DNA of 5,271 nt from Actinomycetes bacterium (lineage in GTDB: Bacteria > Actinomycetota > Coriobacteriia > WRKU01 > WQUG01), in contig JAIRWZ010000046.1 in assembly GCA_031268615.1 (NCBI GenBank), forward strand, positions 1-5,271, in the 5' to 3' direction. Made by a program: the position numbers and the translations under genes. The number at the start of each line of letters is the position of its first letter. The first letter of the stretch is position 1. Shown piece after piece: positions 1-4,318 of the stretch. The notes beneath the pieces were generated by a model that did no database searches, was not told the DNA's origin, and saw only the letters and a list, made by a program, of their open reading frames with translations.

Positions 1-671
1 GCCAGCGGCTCGGTCAGACCCGCACCTTCCTCCAGCCGTTTAATGCGCTGCATCAGCGTGGCAAACACCTCGATAACCGGGTCGGGCAGGTCTTCCTTCG
101 GCAAGACCGGCGCCAGCGCCTCCTTCGTCTGCGCGCGACGGCGACGGTCCTCGTCAGTTTTGCGCACAACCACGCGCGCCGGAATGCCCACCACCGTGCA
201 GTTGGGCGGGACGTCGTTGACGACCACCGCGCCGCCGCCGACCTTGCTGTTCGCGCCCAGCACAATGGCGCCCAGCACAATCGCGTCAACGCCAACGGTA
301 ACGCCGTCTTCCAGCGTGGGGTGGCGTTTGCCGGTTTCCTTGCCGGTGCCGCCCAAGGTCACCCCCTGATACAGCGTGCAGTCGTCGCCAACGATAGTGG
401 TCTCGCCAATCACGACGCCCATGCCGTGGTCGATGAAAAAGCGCCGCCCGATGGTCGCGCCAGGATGAATCTCAATACCGGTCAGCCAACGCGCGCACTG
501 GCTGCCCCAACGGGCAACAAAACGCAGGCCGCGCATGTGCAGCCAGTGGTGCCAGCGATGAAACAGCAGGGCGTGCAGCCCAGGATAGTTCACCAGGCAG
601 GACAGGGTATTGGTCGCCGCCGGGTCGCGGTCTTTAATGGCAGCGATAGCGTCAGATAATGTGTCAAACAT
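1..671 (-). CDS. cysE: Serine O-acetyltransferase CysE, 3' end cut off by the window
   Basis: Transfers acetyl from acetyl-CoA to L-serine, giving O-acetylserine, the substrate of cysteine synthase; cytoplasmic. The 223 complete codons visible read MFDTLSDAIAAIKDRD at the N-terminus. A short helical domain (about residues 1-65) leads into a left-handed beta-helix of hexapeptide repeats. The CysE signature is clear: IDHGMGVVIGET (80-91, with Asp81 and His82 as the expected catalytic pair), VTLGGTGKETGKRHP (104-118, with the active-site His117), then VPPNCTVVGIPARVV (154-168). The short N-terminal domain matches the EpsC-like short form rather than the roughly 270-residue E. coli enzyme. After the helix comes a charged tail (about 170-223) ending in a likely coiled coil (MQRIKRLEE), still open at base 1. 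The ATG at 671 is chosen because a good ribosome binding site lies 9 bases upstream. It follows ispF on the same strand after a 185-base gap. The family call is very secure; the C-terminus is unseen. Confidence 0.95.
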   Translation of the reverse strand, partial: MFDTLSDAIAAIKDRDPAATNTLSCLVNYPGLHALLFHRWHHWLHMRGLRFVARWGSQCARWLTGIEIHPGATIGRRFFIDHGMGVVIGETTIVGDDCTLYQGVTLGGTGKETGKRHPTLEDGVTVGVDAIVLGAIVLGANSKVGGGAVVVNDVPPNCTVVGIPARVVVRKTDEDRRRRAQTKEALAPVLPKEDLPDPVIEVFATLMQRIKRLEEGAGLTEPL

Positions 672-680
672 GATGGTAAT

Positions 681-686
681 TCCTTT
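681..686 (-). promoter_or_regulatory. Ribosome binding site of cysE
   Basis: On the minus strand AAAGGA stands 9 bases before the cysE ATG at 671. It is the clearest Shine-Dalgarno sequence in the window, since ispD, elp3 and the methyltransferase show none. It fixes the cysE start. No convincing promoter was found in the gap; a weak GATAGT -10-like hexamer lies about 58 bases upstream of the ATG without a good -35, so cysE may also be read through from ispDF. Confidence 0.75.
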
Positions 687-836
687 CTGGAAGGGTCGGG
701 CGCAGGGCACTCGCGAAACATTCCTCGGTACTATCTGCAGAAGTGAGTACGTCCAGACCTGTGAGTCAGTGGCAAGTGAAGGCGGGACGCTCCCCGGCGG
801 CTGGCTCTGTCGGCTCTGTGGTAACCGCAGGCACAG

Positions 837-850
837 GCCCCGCCGGGGGC
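837..850. other. GC-rich hairpin just after ispF, in the ispF-cysE gap
   Basis: The 672-856 spacer has no gene that I can support. Immediately beyond the ispF stop, GCCCC (837-841) and GGGGC (846-850) form a 5-bp all-GC stem with a 4-base loop; an overlapping 10-base self-complementary word GGGGCGCCCC spans 846-855. In ispF mRNA this would fold within a few bases of the stop codon. No T-run follows on the minus strand, so a classical intrinsic terminator is not supported; a 3'-end stabiliser or pause site is possible. The gap also has a small tandem GGCTCTGT pair (803-810 and 812-819). Confidence 0.4.
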
Positions 851-856
851 GCCCCA

Positions 857-1339
857 TCAACAGTTACATCGTTCCTCCAGAAGAACAGCGGCGCTTGCCG
901 CAATGCCCTCGCTGCGACCGAGAGCGCCCAGGCCCTCGGTCGTCGTTGCTTTCAGACCGACCTGTTCAGGGTCAATGCCCATCGCGGAGGCCAGATTCGC
1001 GCGCATTTCATCGCGATAGGGGGAAAGCTTCGGCGCCTGCGCCACGATGACCACATCGACATCATGTATGTCAAAGCCCCGTTCACGAACGTGCCCGGCA
1101 ACCTGCGAGAGCAGTTTCAGAGAGTCCGCGCCCGCATACGCAGGATCGCTGTCAGGAAACAGTTGGCCAATGTCACCGGCGCGCGCCGCCCCCAGCAGGG
1201 CGTCAGCTACCGCATGGGCCACCACGTCAGCGTCAGAATGACCATCCAGTCCACGGTCCCAAGGCACCGTCACGCCAGCCAAAATCAGTGGCCGGGTCGC
1301 GACCAGCGCGTGTACGTCATATCCCAGTCCAATACGCAT
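857..1339 (-). CDS. ispF: 2-C-methyl-D-erythritol 2,4-cyclodiphosphate synthase IspF
   Basis: Catalyses the fifth step of the MEP isoprenoid pathway: 4-diphosphocytidyl-methylerythritol 2-phosphate is cyclised to methylerythritol 2,4-cyclodiphosphate with release of CMP. It works as a cytoplasmic trimer. The 160-residue product has the usual family length and opens with MRIGLGYDVHAL, giving metal ligands Asp8 and His10. The third ligand, His42, follows GHSDADVVAH (33-42). GDIGQLFPDSDP (55-66) and KATTTEGLGALGRSEGIA near the C-terminus are the remaining family signatures. No catalytic residue is missing. The gene starts 37 bases after the ispD stop, so the two are very likely cotranscribed, and their enzymes act near each other in the same pathway (IspE lies between and is not in the window). 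Only a weak CAGG-like ribosome binding site precedes the ATG at 1339, but homology leaves no alternative start. Confidence 0.97.
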   Translation of the reverse strand: MRIGLGYDVHALVATRPLILAGVTVPWDRGLDGHSDADVVAHAVADALLGAARAGDIGQLFPDSDPAYAGADSLKLLSQVAGHVRERGFDIHDVDVVIVAQAPKLSPYRDEMRANLASAMGIDPEQVGLKATTTEGLGALGRSEGIAASAAVLLEERCNC

Positions 1340-1376
1340 TGTCGCTTTTGCCTGTTCCCTTCCCTTACGGCTTCCT

Positions 1377-2081
1377 TTACAGCGCTTTCCAGATAATGCG
1401 ACGTGTCTGCAAAGAAGCGTCGATAGCAGCCAGATCGCTGGGTATAGTCACTTTAATGTTGGCACGTTGTCCCTCCACCATGATTACGCGTCCGCCGCCC
1501 TGCTCAATGTAGGAGGAATCGTCAGTGCCCACCAGTCCCGCCGCTGCTGCCTGAGCATAGGCGTCCAACAGTTGCGTGCGGCGAAACACCTGGGGAGTTT
1601 GCGCCAACCAATAGTCATCGCGCGAAGGCGTTGCCACCACCTCGGTATCGACAATCTTTATCGTGTCAATCGCCGGGTGCCCTAACACCACGCCATCAAC
1701 ATCGGGATTGTCCACAAATGCCTGCACTGCCCTGTCAGCATCCATCGGCTCCAACAGTGGCCGGGCTCCGTCATGTATCGCTACCACCTCTGCATCGGTT
1801 GCCAGCAGACCGGATACTACCGAGTCCGCGCGGGTCGCGCCACCCGGCACAAACGCCACCGGCTTGTCTGTCGTCAGCGTCGCGCCGATGTCATGTGCGT
1901 ACTGTTTCACGCTCGCCGGGTCGCACACTATGACCAGCTCGTCAATCATGCGCGCACGCGCCAGCGCTTCCGCAGCCCAAGCCGCCAGCGGACGTCCCGC
2001 CACGGCCAGCAGCTGTTTACCCCCCGCGCGACCCAAACGACTGCCACTGCCACCTGCAGCTATGATACCCACGATTTTCAT
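1377..2081 (-). CDS. ispD: 2-C-methyl-D-erythritol 4-phosphate cytidylyltransferase IspD
   Basis: Joins CTP and 2-C-methyl-D-erythritol 4-phosphate to make 4-diphosphocytidyl-methylerythritol, the third MEP step; cytoplasmic, metal-dependent. The 234-residue protein matches the usual length of about 230. It has the nucleotide-binding loop AAGGSGSRLG (8-17) followed by Lys22, the PGGATRADSV segment (79-88), HDGARP (103-108), TPQVF (162-166), TDDSSYIEQGG (186-196) and GQRANIKVTIPSDL (204-217). The frame stays open upstream to 2156, but the extra residues are translated repeat DNA and unrelated to the family, so the ATG at 2081, which begins MKIVGIIAAGG, is chosen. No Shine-Dalgarno sequence precedes it; an extended -10 element sits so close that the mRNA may be leaderless. 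It is the first gene of an ispD-ispF unit. Confidence 0.97.
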   Translation of the reverse strand: MKIVGIIAAGGSGSRLGRAGGKQLLAVAGRPLAAWAAEALARARMIDELVIVCDPASVKQYAHDIGATLTTDKPVAFVPGGATRADSVVSGLLATDAEVVAIHDGARPLLEPMDADRAVQAFVDNPDVDGVVLGHPAIDTIKIVDTEVVATPSRDDYWLAQTPQVFRRTQLLDAYAQAAAAGLVGTDDSSYIEQGGGRVIMVEGQRANIKVTIPSDLAAIDASLQTRRIIWKAL

Positions 2082-2088
2082 GAGGATA

Positions 2089-2097
2089 AGTATAGCA
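2089..2097 (-). promoter_or_regulatory. Extended -10 promoter of ispD, probably giving a leaderless mRNA
   Basis: Read on the minus strand, TGCTATACT is an extended -10 element (TGn plus TATACT, one mismatch from TATAAT). Seven bases separate its last base (2089) from the A of the ispD ATG (2081), the normal distance to a transcription start, so transcription would begin at or next to the start codon. That fits the missing ribosome binding site. A 17-base spacer leads to TCATCA (2112-2117), a weak -35, which extended -10 promoters tolerate. The 48-base repeat family copy begins at 2118, directly beyond it. Confidence 0.5.
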
Positions 2098-2117
2098 ATA
2101 AGCACAACTGATGATGA

Positions 2118-2163
2118 GTGAGTACTGAGCCTGCCCCCAGCTTGACCGGGGTCCATACCCGCC
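2118..2163 (+). repeat. Intergenic copy of the 48-base palindromic repeat (46 bases)
   Basis: Begins GTGAGTACTGAGCC and ends GTCCATACCCGCC, like the copies at 2629-2676 and 4451-4498. Compared with the 4451 copy it has two substitutions and two single-base deletions, one in each arm region of the CCCCCGG/CCGGGGG palindrome. At 46 bases it is no longer a multiple of three, unlike both copies inside genes. It lies between the elp3 stop and the ispD promoter. Confidence 0.85.
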
Positions 2164-2193
2164 CATTATCCCCGGGTGGCTAGACACCAACCG

Positions 2194-2235
2194 ACCTTCA
2201 CAGACTGGAAGGTATCCCTCAAAAGGTAGACCTTC
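2194..2235. repeat. Alternating ACCTTC/GAAGGT inverted repeats
   Basis: ACCTTC (2194-2199) can pair with GAAGGT (2208-2213) across an 8-base loop. Just downstream AAGGT (2223-2227) faces ACCTTC (2230-2235), which could also pair with the 2208-2213 arm. It lies in the 2082-2370 stretch between ispD and elp3, which holds no gene but is almost continuously made of short inverted repeats. Function unknown; the stems are short. Confidence 0.4.
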
Positions 2236-2242
2236 ATCAAAA

Positions 2243-2289
2243 CGTAGGGTAAGTTGGCTTGCCAACTTACCGGCGTTTCCAACCGGTAA
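2243..2289 (+). repeat. Two-hairpin palindromic repeat, copy 1
   Basis: Starts CGTAGGG, then arms GGTAAGTTGGC (2248-2258) and GCCAACTTACC (2261-2271) form a perfect 11-bp inverted repeat around two bases. The right arm's TTACCGG (2267-2273) can instead pair with CCGGTAA (2283-2289), so the two hairpins exclude each other. A diverged second copy lies in the opposite orientation at 2300-2342. No T-run follows on either strand, so it is not a standard terminator. Confidence 0.75.
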
Positions 2290-2299
2290 TGGGCAGCTC

Positions 2300-2342
2300 C
2301 TTGCCAAAGGGCGGCAAGTTGAACAAGTCAACTTGCCCTACG
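2300..2342 (-). repeat. Two-hairpin palindromic repeat, copy 2 (inverted)
   Basis: Read on the minus strand it starts CGTAGGG, as copy 1 does. GGCAAGTTGA (plus 2313-2322) and TCAACTTGCC (2328-2337) form a 10-bp stem with a 5-base loop. CTTGCC (2300-2305) can pair with GGCAAG (2313-2318) instead. It differs from copy 1 at matching stem positions: copy 1 has GGTAA/TTACC/GGTAA and this copy has GGCAA/TTGCC/GGCAA, so pairing is kept. It starts 29 bases beyond the elp3 stop, so it would lie in the elp3 mRNA 3' region. Confidence 0.75.
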
Positions 2343-2370
2343 GGGTGAATGGGGGTCCTTGCTCAAACAG

Positions 2371-4317
2371 TTAGAGGGGGAGGTGTTGGTACAGGGCTCC
2401 GTCGGAAAAGCCTAGCGCGCGATAGTATTGTCGCGTTCCTACCGCGGAAATCACCTGCAGCACGCCGTAGCCTTCAGCACGCGCGAGAGCGGCGGCTTCG
2501 CGCACCAGCTGCCGCCCCAAGCCCCGATGTTGCGCGCCCTCGCCACTGCCCGCGCCGTCCGATCCCAGCCCGGACACCCGCCCGTAGACATGCAGCTCGC
2601 GAATCATTGCCGCAGGTTGGGGGAGCCCAGCGGGTATGGACCCCCGGTCAAGGCCGAGGGCAGACTCGGTACTCACTCCGTCCTGTCCATCCGCTTTTCC
2701 GCCGCCACCCACGCCGTCGTCTGCCGCTCCTTGCAGCTCTTGCGGTAGCTCCGCCGCTCGTGCCGCCACCGCGTCAGCATTCGGCAGCGACAGTCGCAAA
2801 AAGCCGACCAGACGTCCCGTTGCGCTCACCCACTGCAGGAAATATTCCCGCGATACCGTCGTCGCGTATGAAATCGTCTTGAGAGACAGCGCGTCTTTGT
2901 CAAAGGTGTCCCCCGCCAGCTCGCGCCAGCGCATTTCCCGGATTTCGCCCCCAGCCGCCTCTATCCGGGCTTCCACCATCTGGCGCAGGTTGCATTTCTT
3001 GTTGCCGGCGACAATGTCGTGCGCGGAAATGTCGCGCACCATCCGCGATATCCGCACAAAAGGCGGCGTCGCCAGCACATCCGCCTGCAGAACGTCCAGC
3101 AGCGTGTCCTCCTCGTAGGGCTGCCAGCTGCCATCGTCAAAATGCGCGCACAGCCCCGTGCCCGCCACCAAGACGCAGGGGTACAGTTTGACCTCATCGG
3201 GCAGCCAATCCGCCTCTGTCATCAGGCGCCGATAGTCCGCCACGTCAGCCGACGGCGCAGACCCCAGCAGGTTCAGCATGAAATGCGCGTGAATCTTGAA
3301 GCCGTACAGACGCAGGAGCGCAAAAGCCTCCGCCATGCGCGCCACCTCGACACCCCGGCGGTTCAGGTCCAATACCCGCTGGTCCAGACTTTGCACGCCA
3401 ATCTGCACCTTCGTACAACCCAGCTGGCGCAGCTCGCGCAGACAGGCTCCGTCAATCTGGTCGGGGCGAGTCTCGACACACAGGCCGATGGCGCGCGACA
3501 CCGCCGATTCATTGGTCTGCTGCCGGGAGGAAAGGTCAGCCCAGGTGACATCGGCCTCCAAAGATGGCAGCAGAGCGGTATCGAGAACCGCCCTTTCGTC
3601 CCCGTCCACTACGCCGTCGTTCAGCGCGCGAAACAGCTCGGCGACAAACCAACGCCGATACGACGCCGGGTAGTCCATGAACGAACCACCCAGCACAATC
3701 AGCTCGACCTTGTCCACCACATGCCCCATATCAGACAGCGCCCGCAATCGCAAAGCCGCCTGCCAATAAGGGTCAAAATTACACTGCGCCGCCCGACGGC
3801 AGGCCGGCTCGTCGCTGAGGTAGCTCTTTGGCATTCGCGCGTCCGTTGGACAGTACAAACAGTCCCCCGCACAAGGCCCAGGCTTTGTCAGTACAGTAAT
3901 TGTCGCCACTCCTGACGCCGTCCGGCGCGGCTTAATCCTCAGCACGCGCAACAGCCGTCGCTCCTCGTAGGCGCTCATGCCAAACTGTTCCCGCACCAGC
4001 GGGTCGCGACGACGCAAACCCAGATACCAGGGCATCATCCGCTTTTTCGCGTACGGCAGCGGCGCCGCATCCGAACCCGTGTCCGACCGTTGCCCCGCCG
4101 CGTGCCCCGATGGAGGTCCGGACTTCGCTGACGGCTCCGACGAAAGCCCCGCTGACGGCTCCGCTGTACGCCCCGCCGCGCGCCCCTTATTGTGCCGCGC
4201 AATGAGGTGAGCCAAGTCCTCGTCGCTGAAATGGACGCGCTCACTCAATGCCTGAATTATGTCGCGCAGTATCGCTTCCACGTCTGGAATTGTATAGTAA
4301 AGACGTGACGACGCCAT
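2371..4317 (-). CDS. elp3: Elp3: tRNA wobble-uridine radical SAM / acetyltransferase
   Basis: Catalytic subunit of Elongator in eukaryotes and a stand-alone enzyme in some bacteria and archaea. It uses radical SAM chemistry and acetyl-CoA to put a carboxymethyl group on C5 of uridine 34 in tRNA. The 648-residue product has an N-terminal helical tRNA-binding part (1-44), a low-complexity insert (about 45-89), and the radical SAM domain with KPRRTASGVATITVLTKP followed by cluster cysteines 149, 153 and 156 (CAGDCLYC). RMPKSYLSDEP (161-171), VLGGSFMDYP (208-217), CVETRPDQI (280-288), VQIGVQS (304-310) and GNKKCNLRQ (438-446) follow. The GNAT domain has FLRLSLP (506-512), IRELHVYGR (572-580), the acetyl-CoA loop QHRGLG (596-601) and ISAVGTRQYYRALGF (623-637). 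A loop of about 45 extra residues (520-567) precedes the last two blocks and carries the 16-residue repeat peptide at 548-563. ATG 4317 is preferred; an in-frame ATG at 4338 and TTG at 4356 are less likely. No ribosome binding site is visible. The start overlaps that of the divergent methyltransferase. Confidence 0.96.
   Translation of the reverse strand: MASSRLYYTIPDVEAILRDIIQALSERVHFSDEDLAHLIARHNKGRAAGRTAEPSAGLSSEPSAKSGPPSGHAAGQRSDTGSDAAPLPYAKKRMMPWYLGLRRRDPLVREQFGMSAYEERRLLRVLRIKPRRTASGVATITVLTKPGPCAGDCLYCPTDARMPKSYLSDEPACRRAAQCNFDPYWQAALRLRALSDMGHVVDKVELIVLGGSFMDYPASYRRWFVAELFRALNDGVVDGDERAVLDTALLPSLEADVTWADLSSRQQTNESAVSRAIGLCVETRPDQIDGACLRELRQLGCTKVQIGVQSLDQRVLDLNRRGVEVARMAEAFALLRLYGFKIHAHFMLNLLGSAPSADVADYRRLMTEADWLPDEVKLYPCVLVAGTGLCAHFDDGSWQPYEEDTLLDVLQADVLATPPFVRISRMVRDISAHDIVAGNKKCNLRQMVEARIEAAGGEIREMRWRELAGDTFDKDALSLKTISYATTVSREYFLQWVSATGRLVGFLRLSLPNADAVAARAAELPQELQGAADDGVGGGGKADGQDGVSTESALGLDRGSIPAGLPQPAAMIRELHVYGRVSGLGSDGAGSGEGAQHRGLGRQLVREAAALARAEGYGVLQVISAVGTRQYYRALGFSDGALYQHLPL
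2629..2676 (-). repeat. In-frame copy of the 48-base palindromic repeat inside elp3
   Basis: On the minus strand it runs from GTGAGTACCGAG to CCATACCCGCT and encodes VSTESALGLDRGSIPA, Elp3 residues 548-563. It matches the 4451-4498 copy at 45 of 48 bases by hand count. It lies in a non-conserved, expanded loop of the acetyltransferase domain, just before the strand IRELHVYG. Length is exactly 16 codons, so the downstream frame is kept. Confidence 0.9.
4126..4163 (-). repeat. 24-base direct repeat in the Elp3 N-terminal insert
   Basis: CGCTGACGGCTCCG occurs at 4126-4139 and again at 4150-4163, 24 bases apart, giving two EPSA words eight residues apart (53-56 and 61-64). A further near-repeat, GCCCCGCCGCG plus flanks at 4092 and 4170, gives RAAGR and HAAGQ. 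The Ala/Ser/Gly/Pro-rich insert (Elp3 residues 45-89) therefore appears built partly by in-frame duplication. Confidence 0.7.
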
Positions 4318-4318
4318 G
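4315..4318. other. Shared divergent start codons of elp3 and the methyltransferase
   Basis: The palindrome CATG holds both start codons: elp3 ATG reads from 4317 down to 4315 on the minus strand, and the methyltransferase ATG is 4316-4318 on the plus strand. The two coding regions overlap by two bases, so there is no intergenic DNA and each promoter must lie inside the other gene. An in-frame stop at 4298-4300 rules out an upstream methyltransferase start. The only clear -10-like words are TATAGT (4293-4298, plus) and GATAGT (4328-4333, minus); both lack a good -35. Confidence 0.7.

Noticed and set aside
256..282. Direct repeat GCCCAGCACAAT in cysE
   Set aside because: It encodes consecutive IVLGA hexapeptide-type repeats of the beta-helix, normal for the family.
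740..750. Possible fourth copy of the 48-base repeat (GAAGTGAGTAC)
   Set aside because: Only 11 bases match and the palindromic core is missing; it could be a remnant or chance.
743..1396. Long plus-strand open frames over ispF and ispD (also 610-1050 and 1663-2121)
   Set aside because: They are antisense to genes with complete family motifs and show no recognisable protein features; high G+C makes such frames common.
2082..2156. Upstream in-frame extension of ispD
   Set aside because: The extra residues come from repeat DNA and the promoter; IspD family proteins begin at the MKIVGIIAAGG block.
2118..2342. CRISPR array or transposon ends
   Set aside because: The repeats are not regularly spaced, differ in type and orientation, and no cas, transposase or tRNA gene is visible.
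2917..2990. Missing CxC...C zinc cysteines in Elp3 (IREMRWREL instead of a cysteine-rich CIRCREV-type block)
   Set aside because: As I recall, this bacterial Elp3 subfamily commonly lacks those cysteines (IRAREI-type), so it is not a defect of this gene.
3019..3915. 298-codon plus-strand open frame inside elp3
   Set aside because: It is antisense to the radical SAM core of elp3, and its Arg/Gln/His-rich composition is typical of a shadow frame.
4293..4298. TATAGT as the methyltransferase promoter
   Set aside because: It is a fair -10 hexamer but has no -35 at 15-18 bases and no TGn extension, so it is mentioned only as a candidate.
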